Source: Isoetes taiwanensis
Lineage: Eukaryota; Streptophyta; Lycopodiopsida; Isoetales; Isoetaceae
Direction: 5' to 3'
DNA length: 64,000 nt
Assembly (NCBI GenBank): GCA_021234155.1
Contig: JAJEKV010000094.1
Coordinates: 1,686,999-1,750,998 of the forward strand
Positions 11,944 through 23,994 of this stretch are shown here, in pieces (position 1 is the first letter of the stretch; each line of letters starts with the position of its first letter). The position numbers and the translations under genes were made by a program. Below the pieces are notes generated by a model. That model was not told the DNA's origin. It worked only from the letters and a program-made list of their open reading frames with translations, and made no database searches.

Positions 11944-12147
11944 GGAAGAAGGGCGTGGTTGAAAAGGCGAGGCCCATTCTTCCTCTATTTTTATTACAAG
12001 AAGGGGCGTCGTTGAAAAGCGAGGCCCCTTCTTTTATGTTCTTTTTTTTTTTTTTTTTTTTTTTTCATTTTTACATGTCAATATATAGTTCTTTTTAATT
12101 AACAATGTAAATAGTTTTAATGTCAATGATCTTTTCAATGTGAATCG

Positions 12148-12182
<35 letters not shown>

Positions 12183-12185
12183 CTT
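11944..12185. repeat. two GAAGGGGC fold-back units and poly(T) tracts
   Basis: A ~30 base unit occurs twice about 53 bases apart (11947 and 12000). Each pairs with itself: GAAGGGGC near 12000-12007 and GCCCCTTC near 12024-12031 flank the core GTCGTTGAAAAGCGAG, which resembles the GCGTCGTT motif. Long T runs follow at about 12046-12066 and 12151-12182. Confidence 0.7.
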
Positions 12186-12344
12186 TATTTATGTAAGTTT
12201 TTCTAATTATTGAATGCCTTTATTTTTTGCATGTACACTAATAACAAAATCGTCGCTCTTGGAAATCGATTTTTTATGACTCGAAGACATTCTAGGTAAG
12301 AATTTGAGTTTGAGTAGGAGAATAAAATTTTAATGTTTTATTTA

Positions 12345-12695
12345 GGTTAAAAAAAACTTGGGGAGACTTGGACAAGGGCATGGTGGCTCGCCTTGAGTGG
12401 GAAGACTAGGTGTTCGGGTCCAAGCTCACTTGGATTACTCTGTAATTTTATTGATTAATGTATTTAGTTTAGAAAAATTGGGGAGACTTGGACAAGGGCA
12501 TGGTGGGCTCATGCCTTGAGTGGAGAAGACTAGGTGTTAGGGGTCCAAGCTCTTAGATTTACTCTTGAAATTTTATTGATTAATGTATTTAGTTTAGAAA
12601 AATTTGGGAGACTTGGACAAGGGGCATGGTGGCTCCGCCTTGAGTGGGAAGACTAGGTGTTCGGGTCCAAGCTCACCTCTCTCTGTTTATTTTTT
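12345..12695 (+). repeat. three-copy ~122 bp tandem repeat
   Basis: The block GGGAGACTTGGACAAGGGCA starts near 12360, 12480 and 12604. Each copy continues through GACTAGGTGTT, a GGGTCCAAGCTC segment and an AT-rich spacer. The copies are highly similar, with scattered single-base indels. No coding function is apparent. Confidence 0.85.
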
Positions 12696-13059
12696 TATTA
12701 ATATATCAATAAATAGAAATCTTTACGAGGATTGGACAAAAAGGGGTTTTTTGAAAAAATTGCATTATTGATTTTCGGGTTTCTAGTTAAGAATGTTGTT
12801 TTTTAAAGATGTTAGGGATGTCAAAGAAACAACGATGTGGAGTGGTTAAGAGCAAGAAAAAATTTAAATAGTTGGTTTTAAAAAAAAAAAAAATTAAAAG
12901 GAAACTAACTCTTAAGAAAGTAGGTAAAGATTCATAATGAAGGTTTGAAAAAAGTCACAAAAGCAAGATTAATGAATCTAAATTGGTTTTGTAGGTATGG
13001 CCCATTTGTGAAGACACTAATGATTAGTGAGATTAGGCGCATGGTCATAAATGAGATAT

Positions 13060-14945
13060 GTGCTAACGAAAGTCCGTAGGAGATGCAAAGCCCCGGTCAG
13101 CGTGTCGACCATTTTGTCGAACATGTGAAAAGGAAGTGCCAATTTGAGTTAGCACAAAAATGGCGGTCAAGAAGAAATGTTGACTTCTCTCCTTGACACA
13201 CATGTAAAACCAATGATTGGAAACCCCATGGATGAACCGAAGACATGTTTGAAGCATTGGTCGCGACTTAAAAGTCCCAATCTTAGAGGCTCGTGTCAAG
13301 GAATGGGTAGCTTCATGGAATTCCTCAAAAAGCGGCGTTTGGATCACAAGAACATCATTGCGGATCTCAATGCGCGTCGGTTGGAGGTAATTAAAAATGC
13401 TTTGCATCGAGGGGGAAGCTCTAGTGGGGCGGGGCCTAGCAAGCCCCACTTTTCTTTGGAGAATCACATGAACACATCAATCTTTGTTGATCCCATGCCG
13501 TAGAGGCCGTGGATGTGATACACCTTATTGAGGAGAAACCAACACATGCATGCGTATCAAATCAAAATCAGCGGAACACAACACTTCCAAGATGATGAGC
13601 TATCACGGTGGATGGGTTTTCAAAGGGGCAAAGATAGAGGCTGAGGCGTATGAGATGGCTCAAAGATACATACGCTTCAAAAGGCAGCATCTGCTTTGGC
13701 TACATCCATTGGACTTGCATATGAAGTTGCTAGCTCTAGTGGGGATACCATAGGGCCAATGGTGATTCTACCTTTCATGAATGGAGAGACACTTGCACAC
13801 TTGTTTGACTATTTACCTAATAACTTGTCACGTTTTAGAAGATGGTCAAATGCAATTGCTAAGCGCCAAGAAGAAGCCCGACAAACACATGGTGAACTTA
13901 GGAGCAAAAATGCGAGTTGTATATCGGTATGTTCGAGAGATAGCTCTTGCCCTAGCGAGAAGGTGTCGTTGAGATCCACAAAGGCCACTTCACTCACACA
14001 AAGCTTAATTGCAAGAGAGTCAAATTACATTTTGATGATGAGTACCAAAATGTGTGGGTGGCCATTGGTGATTGGGACAATGCAATTCATTTTTCGCCAA
14101 AGGCGTCGTCCCTTGTTGAAGTGTCGGTACTTACTTTCGGATGGACAAGCAAAATATCCATGGTTAGAGAAGCGTGTTTGAGAAATCAAAAGGATGATGA
14201 TCGTGTATGGGGACCACGAAATTCATGATGTCTATGCATTGGGATATATTTATGAGATGCTTACGGTTTCGTGCAAGCTATCGACGAATGGAGTGGTTTA
14301 ATAATAACAACAATGCCCAATGGATTAATCCAACCCATATGTACCAGCGGCGTCTTGACAAGTTGGAGGAGCAAAAACAAGAATGATGTGCCCTACGTGA
14401 AGGCGTATTCTCATCATCGACCCAAAGCTTACGAAGTTGTTGAAGCCTTACAAAGTGTTGGAATATCTTCTACCATGGTTGTGAGACAAAGGCGACACAT
14501 GAAGTGCATGGATGCCTTGGAGATGTCAAAATTGTTGTTGTGTCACAACTCAAATAATGAATACAATATTGTATATCTTGCCATGTTTAAAAGTATTAAA
14601 TTTTTTTAATTGTCTAATAACCAAATATATAAAGACACTTTTAATTATTCAAATCCCAATGTTTTGTAATGAACTTCCCATGTTGCTAACATTTGTTGCT
14701 TTCCTACTATGTTATTCATCGCACTCCATATAAATAACTTGCAAGTTTTTGCACATGTCCGACAACCATGGGATTTGACGCGATGGCATATCTATTGTTC
14801 ACAACTTTACTTCTCGGCGTGGCTTGGTAGCCTTATTGTGACCCTAAACACGCAAAGGCCTTTAAAGGCGAAGTTGGTCGTTCGGGTTTGCTTCGCCACC
14901 ACGCCACCTCCACCATTGTGTGGATTTGGTATGGATTTTTTCTAG
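13060..14945 (+). pseudogene. unrecognised frameshifted coding region
   Basis: A chain of plus-strand frames that look protein-like but switch frame repeatedly: 13177-13503 (108 codons, includes HKNIIADLNARRLEVIKNAL), 13696-14181 (161 codons, includes DTIGPMVILPFMNGETLAHL), a third frame near 13970-14150 that includes FDDEYQNVWVAIGDWDNAIH, and 14271-14609. I do not recognise the family. It lies between motif clusters 2 and 3, so a decayed transposon gene is likely, but no DDE, BED or hAT dimerisation motif can be demonstrated. Confidence 0.35.
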
Positions 14946-16529
14946 GATAAAATGTAAGTTAACCATTTATTTTTAGCGTTCTAATGTTTTTAAATGTAGC
15001 GTGTAAATGCGGTTTTCGTCCTTCTTTTCCTATGCATAATGTTAGGTAAAATCGTGGTTATGGAAGGATCTTCTTCTCATCACCACCGTAGAAGAGGCGG
15101 AAAAGGACCTCGCATCCGGCCCGGAAAGGCGAAGGCGGGGAACTCGAGAGATATCAGCGGTGATAACCACGAAGATAGGTGGAATGCCTTGCAATTGGGA
15201 TGTCGCCCATGAAATGGAGATTCTTGGCGCCCGGTGTTGAACAAAGTAGGCGGAGAGTCGGCCCCCATGACCCTCCGTCATAGCTCATACACTCCTTGAA
15301 TTCAATCTTGGGCCCGTTCAGAACGCGAGGAGAATGAACCCCCGAAGAAGGGCGCCGGCCAGTGCCGATCCGCGTCGGAGTGGGCATAATTCCTCTTCAA
15401 GCTCACGTTAAAGATCGTGCACCACCTGCACCACCTCCACGAAGGCATCTCTTTCAATATGGTGAGTTCATCTTGAATTATGCCCTTTTTTGTTCACTAA
15501 CACATATTCATATGTTAGTGGTATGTTGAGTGTAGTAGCAAAGTTTGCGCCCGCGGCACTGCGGATGGCGACAATTTTTGGAAGATGGCTAATAATGTCA
15601 CAAATAGCGTTTGCCATAGCGTCCACAAGGGTGAATGGAACTCGGGGAGCCTATGATGAGGGAAAAAGAGAGGATCAAGGAGATTTTAGAAGCGAGAATA
15701 TCCGAGCTCAAGTCGGGAGAGATCTCATGGAGGGAGCTTTGTTCAAGCGGGGGTAAACATGTTAAATCCACCGGGTATTAGGCTCTTTCGTTCTTCATTA
15801 TAACCTCATTGTACTCATATTTTATTTATATTTTGCGGAGGTGTCGGAAGAAGCGGTGAAAGATCTTGCCAAAGCTCTGAGGAGTCGGAGATAGGGAAGT
15901 GCTTACGACCTATCACAGTTGACTAATGAGGCATTTCAAATTACATCATCTCTCCCATGAGTCATTATAATTAGATGATGCCATGTGGACTAAGTCCTTG
16001 TATTGCATTGTAGTGTTTGAAGGCCAACATATTATCAAAGAAAGGGAAGCTAGAACAAAGCGTGTGATTTGGGCCTTGAATGCAATGAAGAAGCAAGTGG
16101 CGACCATAGTGCCAATAAAATTTGGGATGTGGCGGTTATGGCTTTGGATAAGCTATTTGTAAGTATAAATTTGGTTTATAATGTAGGTTCTCGAGTTGAA
16201 CACTAACATTAGTTTTGGTGCTCATTCTCACTGGCGTCATTTCTTTGGTCGCCCGGTGCGCTAAAGATGAGCGAAAGGGCCTTCAAACAAAGGCGGTCAT
16301 GCGACCATCAGCGTGCATGCTGCTGGCGTGAAAGGGGGATGAAGTGTGTATCATTCATTAGATAATTATTTGTGACTACAATGAACTAATTGTTGCGATA
16401 CAATATAATGCTTGAGGGTAAATGAAAGCGAAGCCAATGAAGAAGAAAGAAGAAGAGCAACAACTAAAGACTTAATATATTTTGTAATGTGCAAATTACA
16501 TTGTGAAATATATTAATTGAATTCAATTT
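14946..16529 (+). other. no recognised gene; possible continuation of the decayed ORF
   Basis: Short plus-strand frames such as one containing EISWRELCSSGG near 15705-15755 and another with MALDKLF near 16138 could be further exons of the preceding unknown coding region. Minus-strand frames at 15042-15387 overlap each other and carry no motif. Confidence 0.3.
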
Positions 16530-16912
16530 AAATTTTTATGCTTTGTTCTTATTATTTGTGATTTTTTTGTTATGTTAATTTTATGCTTTCGATTCTATTT
16601 TTTTTATTCTTAGATTTATTAAACATTTAATTACATATTAAACAATAATGCTTATCTACCATTAATATAATTTAATCAATATTTGTTTCTATTTTCGAAT
16701 TTTTAAATTTTTAAATATTTATTCTCGATTTATTTTGTTCATATTTAATATTTATTAATACTATTAATATTATTGATAATATTAATATTAATAAATATTA
16801 CTAAATATTTATTTATATTAAATATTTGTTAATTTTGCATATGAATATTAGCTTGTCCAGTTAAATCATATTGAATAATATTAAATAAATATTTTTTATC
16901 AAAATTCTTTAA
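16530..16912. repeat. very AT-rich tract with self-complementary runs
   Basis: Almost entirely A/T with overlapping palindromic words (ATTAATATTAAT, AATATTTATTTATATT). It directly precedes motif cluster 3, as AT-rich DNA precedes the other two clusters. It could be an element end, a matrix-attachment-like stretch or simple decay. Confidence 0.55.
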
Positions 16913-17105
16913 TGCGTCGTTGAGCGGCGTCGTTGAGCGGCGTTAATCGATGGGCCATGGCAAGGGGCGGTCACTGGCGGGTGTTGCCCGATAGCGTCGT
17001 TTTTTTATCAAATTGGCGGGCGGACATGATGGCGTGTACGCTCGTCGTTGAGCAGCGTTTTATCGGCGTTTATTTGTCGATCATCGGCCGGTCTAGAAAA
17101 CGGCG
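16913..17105 (+). repeat. GCGTCGTT motif cluster 3
   Basis: Begins GCGTCGTTGAGCGGCGTCGT and continues with looser copies (GCGTTAATCG, GTCGTTGAGCAGCG, CGGCGTTTATTTGTCGATCA) to about 17105. It has the same orientation as clusters 1 and 2. Confidence 0.6.
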
Positions 17106-17232
17106 TCTGGTAAGCCAAAACTTATCCTACTTATGGATTTGGTGTACTTTTCCTACGTTGGAGGTCTCCTACTATCTAAACGGTCTAACGAGTTTGACAT
17201 GGCCAGTGCTATGATCTGGTCCACCAAAATCA

Positions 17233-17246
17233 TGGCTCTGATACCA
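17233..17246 (-). promoter_or_regulatory. LTR-retrotransposon primer-binding site (tRNA-iMet)
   Basis: On the minus strand this reads TGGTATCAGAGCCA, the standard match to the 3' end of plant initiator tRNA-Met used to prime minus-strand DNA synthesis. A single base separates it from TGTGACGC at 17248, read on the plus strand, which on the minus strand is an LTR ending GCGTCACA. The 5' LTR therefore lies to the right and the internal region ran to the left, where no gag or pol frame is recognisable. Confidence 0.8.
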
Positions 17247-17247
17247 C

Positions 17248-18828
17248 TGTGACGCTCCCTGAATATATACGGCGCTCCGGACGTATACATACGGGGACTT
17301 CCCCCTCCATGGCAATCAGCTCACCATGAGCAGGGCCCTCCGTCTAACTCGGACCATCTATAGAAAGATGCCCGGGTGAAGGACACGGAGGTGTCATTCG
17401 GCCCACGCCTTCAATGGGGCTCCTAAGTCGAGGAAGCATGAATACATGTTAGCACACAGCATAAATCATATATAAATAACCACCACGAAGGGTGGCACAT
17501 CCATCCAAGTACTAACGGCAAAGAATATGCATCTAATCCTAAGGAAAACACCCCAAACCCCAGGTTCTACCCCGGTTCAGACTCCTGTGAGGATAGACTG
17601 ACGGCTCGGTCTCAAGAGATCAGCAGACAGAGGTATAACCTGGCGTTGGCTGGCATAGAACATCGGCTAGGGTTGTCCACTCCATCCGCCCCTCCTGTGC
17701 ACACTTTGCAGATGAGTCGAATCATGCTATGGCATCACTATAGCCTTCCGGAGACGCAGACTCAAGGTATCACCCTTCGAGCCTACTCCAGGGTTCATGA
17801 AGCCCCGTCCGATGAGGCGTGTCGGAGAAGTGTCCCCTTCGGGATCACGGTGGTTCCATGGGTGAGCTAGAGAATACGTGCGCATCAGCGACCCCCCGCA
17901 TCCGTGCAGACTTACTCACCCTAAATCTACTCAAAGTGCATGGTGCCCCATACGGGTCACACCACTACACCAGGAGTGTCAAACCCATACCCGCCCCCAC
18001 GTGACCGGGCTATCAGGCCTAGCCCTTTGTAGGAGTCTCGGGGAGCCTTTTATGTTCGTGCAAGACCCCACCCCCACTTCACCACCTCAAGGTCCCTTAT
18101 CGGTGCTAAGCCATTCCATAGCATCTACGACCCGGTGGTCTCTTGTACACAAAGTATAACTAATGGGAAATACAGGGATCTACCTAGGAGCATACTACTA
18201 AACATGGCTCAGAGGTCTCTACCCCCCCTTAATTCTCCCATTTCAAGAGTAATACTATGCAAAGAACTATCAATCCATCCTTTAAAAGCAAGACCAGAAT
18301 CAGAGATAAAGAGAACTCACCTTTGCAATCAAGGGTTAGTTCCTACAGGTAAAGCATAGAGAACACGGAGAAACAGAAGAAATACACACAACAAGTGCCC
18401 AACAGGGGCGCTACCCTACAGATAACACAGCTAAGCTACAGACTAACCGTCGAATCGGGCTTGGGATGGCTCCATCTCGATTTGCTGAAGGGTGCCTGGC
18501 TGCTGCTCCTCCTCCTCCATCTCCAATTGCTTCCAATTCGAATTGGGGCCCCAAAGCCCTAATTTGGGTGTCCAAAATGGAAACCCTGCCTTGCCCAATC
18601 GATTTGGGTCAGGTGGCATGTCATTAATTAACTAATTAAGCTAATTAGGTTAATTAAGACAAAAATACACTTAATTAGGTTTTATTAATTTAGCATAGCT
18701 AAATTAATCCCTTTTAGGTCAACCCCCTAGGTTAACATACCCTATGGTGGTGTATTTCTACTACGTGACATGTCAATATATTTATACGTATACTGTATAA
18801 ATACGTGGAACGTCACGTACAACTCACA
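17248..18828 (-). mobile_element. probable LTR of a retrotransposon, minus strand
   Basis: The left limit is set by the primer-binding site. The right limit is a guess: the plus strand starts TGTGA at 17248 and reads TCACA at 18824-18828, giving TG...CA ends with a 5 bp inverted terminus and a length of about 1.58 kb. On the minus strand the first 60 bases would include an AT-rich TATA-like stretch (GTATAAATATATTG). Plus-strand frames inside (17646-17870, 17878-18159, 18135-18359) have no known domain. No second LTR is visible, so the element is partial. Confidence 0.5.
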
Positions 18829-21139
18829 TATTACCTTTCTAGCAGCCCACTTTCAGAATCCTCTACAAGTGATTGTACCTATCCTCCAAATCCTCTTTTT
18901 GCCATGTGCTTCAACACCTAGTATCTGAGGAGCCCACTATATTACCATTCCAATTTAGTCCGAGCTATTTAGCATTAATATGTATTTCAACATCTAGTAA
19001 CTGAGGAGCCCAATATACCACTATTCTAACTTAGTCCGAGCTATTTATCAATTTAAAACTCAATGGATTTGTTTTATAACTCATACATTGTAGTTGTAGC
19101 TGCGATAATCCCTGTATTAAGACTTATGCAGAAAGAGTAAATAACAGGGTGTAAATGCCCAATCAAATAAATTGCATGTTCCAACTCTATCAGCACCTTT
19201 TCATGTTTTGTGCTTGGTTCTACACAGGATGGATGCCAAGAGTCATGCCAGATCTGTCAGATCCGTTAAGGTAATATGCTGCTGCCTAATAGAAACTGAA
19301 AATGTTATAGCTTATCTTTACTATACCAACCAATTGCTATTGACAGGCATTCTGCTAAAGCCAAGAATCAAGTTGTCTCTGTAAGAGTATAGCCTGGAAA
19401 AACAAAGATGCATAGTTCTGTGTTGGAAATCATTTTCAACACTTATGGAGTAGAGGCACATGCAGCAAACTTAAATCTGCATGCTTCCTTTGAAGCATGT
19501 AAATGATCATGATGGAAAGGTTTAAGACTTCTACAATTCAGCCATTTTGAGAAATTCAAAACTTGGAGGTATTGGGTCCATCACCTGTTTATGAAGGGAA
19601 GTAAAAGGCAAGAAAATCGGACATGAGCAACAAAAATAACAAACAGAATTTACATATCTATATCTCAACCTAGCTCCTTGCAACATAACTTTTAAAATCC
19701 AGTATGGCCACCCAAAAAGTCATTGTAAGTCTGTCACATGCAGTTTCGAAGCTCGGGGTTGTTCTGACCGAGAGAGCAATAACATTAACACTTACAACAT
19801 CCAAACAGGTAACCTTAAAATAAGAAATATATATTGTCCAGACCCTTATCTACAATAACAGCTCAATCATCAAATGCATTAAAGAACTTCATGTAATCTA
19901 CAATAATAACTCAAGCATTAAATGCATTAAAGAACTTCACTTACATGGATCAAATATTGATCTGTATCATGTTCAAAACTGATTGATTCCTTGAAGCTAT
20001 ACACATGGCATTATTCATCATTTCATTCATTTGCATAAATAAAATCCAGGATATGTAAAAGAAGCATTATAGTTTACCTTTGGGGACATAACACAAAATG
20101 TTGCATTCATAACAAACACAACAAAGGCCTAGATTCAACACAGTCTTGGCTGGAGTGCTAGATGTTTTTTTGCCATCACTGTGTGCCGCTCTAACCTATC
20201 TGCAAGCAGAGTCATCTTCCCTTAATGCGGCATAAACAAAAGTTTCAAAAATCTTGATTATTAAGAGATGTTCTTACGATCACCTCCGAATCTCCAGGTA
20301 TCAAGGACTTGGCTTCGAGGATGCAACACAAATAGAACTCTGGATTCATGATTCAAAGATCAAATAGCACTTCTAGTGACCAATTTGATGATTGGCAAGG
20401 GATATGGCAACCCACTTACAAACCCTAACCTACACCTTGGAGTTGAATCTATCCTTAAGCCGACCTGCAGGCCTAATCGATACCTGTAAGCACGCAAGCA
20501 TCAAAGGTGTAAGAAGACTACTTGAGAAGTCTTTTTCGCCTGTTCTGGAGTACTGGTCTTGCATGATTACCTTGGAAGTTAGAAACATGAAGCAGAAAAT
20601 AGCCTCCTCCTTGCTTCTCAAACATGCAAGCTGCATCAAATCTGATATAATATCCAGCTTGAGTAATCGTCACATTCAAAATCATAAGATCATAAACAAT
20701 CCAAGAAACGGCCGATTAGGTTATGGCCAAAAACCCGTCTTCCATGCCGATCACGGCAGATGTGCATGCAGAAATTGAAAGGGACAAAATCGGTAAGTAT
20801 GCTAAAGATTAGAAAGGCAAAATCGAAATCCAAATTGAAATCGTGCCCAAGAAAATGTTTTCAATTTTTGGAATATCGGTTTTTTTTTTCTGGCGGCCAA
20901 AAGCCCCAAAACCTTAGGGAAATCCAAAACGTTTTCGGAACCCCGGAAAAACCAAATTTAAACAATAGGATATAGGTGTAAAGCAGAGCTACCCTCTGTC
21001 ACCCACCATTTTTGACATATATATTGACTAATTAGAATTGTGGTTAACATGAACATGGATGAGGAGGGACCACAATTGCTGGATATGTGTTAGTTTTGTT
21101 GTTATATGCTAATATGATTTTTGTGATAGAACATAAATA
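18829..21139. other. no gene recognised; small duplications
   Basis: No domain found. A ~49 bp segment is duplicated at about 19848 and 19897 (shared AAATGCATTAAAGAACTTCA). Two tiny GT-AG bounded pieces at about 19229-19270 and 19347-19380 could be exons but are too short to assign. The 128-codon frame at 20392-20778 and the 69-codon minus-strand frame 20430-20639 overlap and look like chance. Confidence 0.35.
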
Positions 21140-22168
21140 AAGGTGAATTTAGGGAAAACAAAAGTTTTTATATTTGGGATACGAATCCACGACTTTCGTT
21201 TCTACTATAAAGGGAATAGAATAGAATAGAATAGAATAGAATATAAAGGGGAAGAGGTAGAAATTGCGGATACGTATAAATATTTGGGATGATAATAAAA
21301 ACACAATTATAGATGGAACATTGCAATTGAGCAAAGGACAGATGTTGAGCTTAAGGCCCTTTACTCAATATAGAGAAGGTGCAACGACAATGTTATTGTT
21401 GATTGGCAACTCAAGAAAATGCTTTCCTTATTGCGTTCTATTATTTTATATGGATGTGAGATATGGGGCCCAGGTCTTTTCTTGGACATATGGTCTAGGG
21501 TGGAGAAGATTCAAAAGAAGTTCTTGCTAGCAGAATTGGGCATTAGATGCTTGCGGAAATAGGGATGTATGAGCTTGAAATCGAAGCACTATTGCAAACT
21601 ATAAACTATATTTAAAAGATTCAGAATATGGAATATGACAGATTGCCTAAGAGAGCTATGATTCAGAGTAGCCTAAAAGGATGTTTTGCAAGTGTAGTTG
21701 AATGGATGAGCCGATGGGGCATGACATTAGATAAGATGCCAAATGAGGGTGACAAGTTGAGAGAGTGGGTCTATGTGAAAGCACGTGAGAAAATGGCCTT
21801 AGCTCACATCACTTAGGTGTGGAAAATGGGCGATCTGCAAAGTTTGTGATGGTGATGTGATTGAAGCTGAGGCATTGTATCGTCAAGCGTACCAAATTTT
21901 GAGGCATAAACATGGAATATCCTCAGAAATATCTCTATGGGCATTCTTTGACTTACCATATGCAACCGTTGGACATTTTTGATAGAAGTTATGAGAGTAA
22001 GAGAGATGTTTATAAAGAATTATAAAAGCTTACTGAATATCTATGAGAGAGGAGAACATAGACTAATGATGCCTATGAAGGGATCATTAAATGTTTAAGA
22101 ACACTATGTAATTATGTTGATGTTTATCTTCTAGACTTAATGGTCTCATAGACGTTAATAAAAAATCT
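21140..22168 (+). mobile_element. LINE copy 1, 5'-truncated relic
   Basis: Starts inside reverse transcriptase at VNLGKTKVFIFG (21143), the block that follows the YADD box in copy 2. It continues in broken frames through EVEIADTYKYLG and then DRLPKRAMIQSSLKGCFASV (open frame 21628-21816), matching copy 4. An (AATAG)n run at 21216-21242 interrupts the KG-E segment. The end carries the family's 3' signature (AGACTTAATGGTCT then GACGTTAATAA) and a (TCC)n/T-rich simple-repeat tail. Many stops make it non-functional. Confidence 0.8.
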
Positions 22169-22611
22169 CCTCCTCCTCCTCCCTCTTTTTTTTTTCTTTC
22201 TCTCTCTTGCATTGGCCACATGCTCGTCAAAATACACATCTCTCGTGCTATACGACTCCTACCAAAACACATTTTTTTGGGAGGAGACGAAAGACAATTA
22301 TCTCTTGAGGCCTAACAATGCCGGTTAGTCCTCGGAAATTGGCTGCTCGCGGGAGAACAAAGTCGTGGATCCTCTCTGGTAGGTAGATTTTTGTGTGGGA
22401 TTATTCTCGTTTGAATTTAAATCGACCTCCAAAATGTGGGATATTTCGATTGCTATGATTCTTGCTTAGGGTTGCATTTTCGGGCATTCTATCATAAATC
22501 CACTCATTCTAAACATGATTGCCATGCTCTTGCAAGCTCTAACACTCAGATTTGCCTTCCAAACATTATGTTTACAGCTTATTGAGCTCAACGAGCTTGA
22601 AGATCCTATGA
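22169..22611. other. LINE tail and unassigned spacer
   Basis: Begins with the CT/T-rich tail of LINE copy 1. Then TTGCATTGGCCACATGCTC (about 22207-22225) resembles the reverse complement of a segment in the 5' leader of LINE copy 2 (near 23344-23366). The remainder has no recognised gene. Confidence 0.4.
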
Positions 22612-22915
22612 ATGTGTTCGATGAATAATTGGCAAAATAATAACAGTATGTTCTTCTGTGCTTCTTTGGCTTGGATGTTAGCTAGTGCATGTAGAGTTAG
22701 AAGACCACCTAGAAGATTTTGGATTGCTCTAAGACAAAGAACGCAATGGAATAATATATATAATCATGCATGGAATTGTCTGCCCTCATTTGAAGATGAT
22801 ATGTGGCATCAATTTTACAGAATGAAAAGGGCCAGCTTCGAGAGACTTGTAGGATTAGTTGTGCCCTACTTGATTAGGCCAGGAGTTAAGGTCAGTGTCA
22901 CCATGTGCAAGAAAG
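22612..22915 (+). pseudogene. PIF/Harbinger-type transposase N-terminal relic
   Basis: An open frame of 147 codons (to 23055). Residues around 63-83 read MWHQFYRMKRASFERLVGLV then VPYLIRP, which fits the helical F-R-M-s-x-x-x-F-x-x-L region that precedes the DDE nuclease in HARBI1-like transposases. The DDE domain is absent; after the PGVKV segment the frame no longer looks like the family. It could be a 3'-truncated copy or a first exon. The LINE leader begins about 300 bases downstream. Confidence 0.5.
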
Positions 22916-23225
22916 TAAAGAACTATGACAACAGCTTTCCTAGGATCAACAGAGCAAGTGAAACAATATTTGTTGCAACAGAATTTAAGATCAGTAAACT
23001 GTATAAATGCTTAGAACTGAATTGCTCAAGATCAAAGAAGATAAGTAATACCTGAATATCGAATAAGCAAGGCGGATGCAAGAATTAGTGGGAATTTAAG
23101 GATTTGCGTGGCCTTGAAGACCAAGAAATAGGGGAAAATGGCTCCCCATATTTTCGGCGAGGGAAAGTTTTTGGGGAGTTTTTTCAGGCGATATAATTTT
23201 AGGGGGATGGTTAAGTTAGTGGGTA

Positions 23226-23977
23226 ATGAAAACGTCCTTAACGGTTGTTAGGGACGAATCATCTCTCAAGGTGAGAGTTAAGTTTTCCCACTCTCACTCA
23301 TCCCTCCCCATCTTCCATCTATCGTATTCTCTCTCATGCTTTCTATGTGAGCATGTGACCAATGCATCTCTCTCTCTTAAGCACATATCAAACATTTTGG
23401 TTGAGTTGAAAACAAAAAGCGGAGATATATCTAGAGCTTTGGCAGAGTTGAAAGCTGAAAACCAGGAATTAAGGGATGAAGTTGAAATTCTGAAACATAA
23501 CAAAGACAATGTGTCAGAGCAAGCTGAAGGAGGGGCCACTAAATCTTGGAAAGATATAGTGGAAAAAATGATATGAATAATGTTTTAGAGCAGCAAGAGA
23601 GGGCCAAACGTGCTCTAAACCTCAGGATTGTTGATATTCCAGAGAGCGTGGATGAGAATATCTAGCAAGAAGTGAATAATATGTTCACCAGCAGCCTTGA
23701 GCTACCATATGTGGCCATTGTTGACGCCTACCGAGTAGGAAAGAAAGGGGAGAAGCCAAGAAATGTGATTGTCAGATTCCATGGAAGAGAAGATCTGATG
23801 AAGGTGTTACAAAAAAGATTTAACTTGAAGGATCAGAATATATGGATCAATGAGGACCTTACTCAAGAGCAGTTCCAACAACATAAATTGGAGTTACAAA
23901 AATTTAAAGCAGCTCGACAAAGCAATAAAAGAGCAGTATGGAGACGGAATAAGGTTCACATCGAGGAGAATGAATAG
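23226..23977 (+). pseudogene. LINE ORF1 (coiled coil plus nucleic-acid-binding C-terminus)
   Basis: The first part (23226-23576) contains a heptad-rich stretch, ELKTKSGDISRALAELKAEN followed by QELRDEVEILKHNKDN, typical of the trimerising coiled coil of ORF1 proteins. The second part (23672-23977) reads KPRNVIVRFHGREDLMKVLQ, then NIWINEDLTQEQFQQHKLEL. This pattern (P-x-x-VIVRF, then NEDLT) is seen in the C-terminal RNA-binding domain of L1-type ORF1. A frame change near 23576 and a TAG near 23664 separate the parts. In an active copy the product would coat LINE RNA. Confidence 0.7.
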
Positions 23978-23994
23978 GGATTAGAGACCATTAG

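Noticed and set aside
17878-18359. Plus-strand frames in the probable LTR as genes
   Set aside because: They are short, overlap each other in different frames and have no domain; the region is better explained as LTR.
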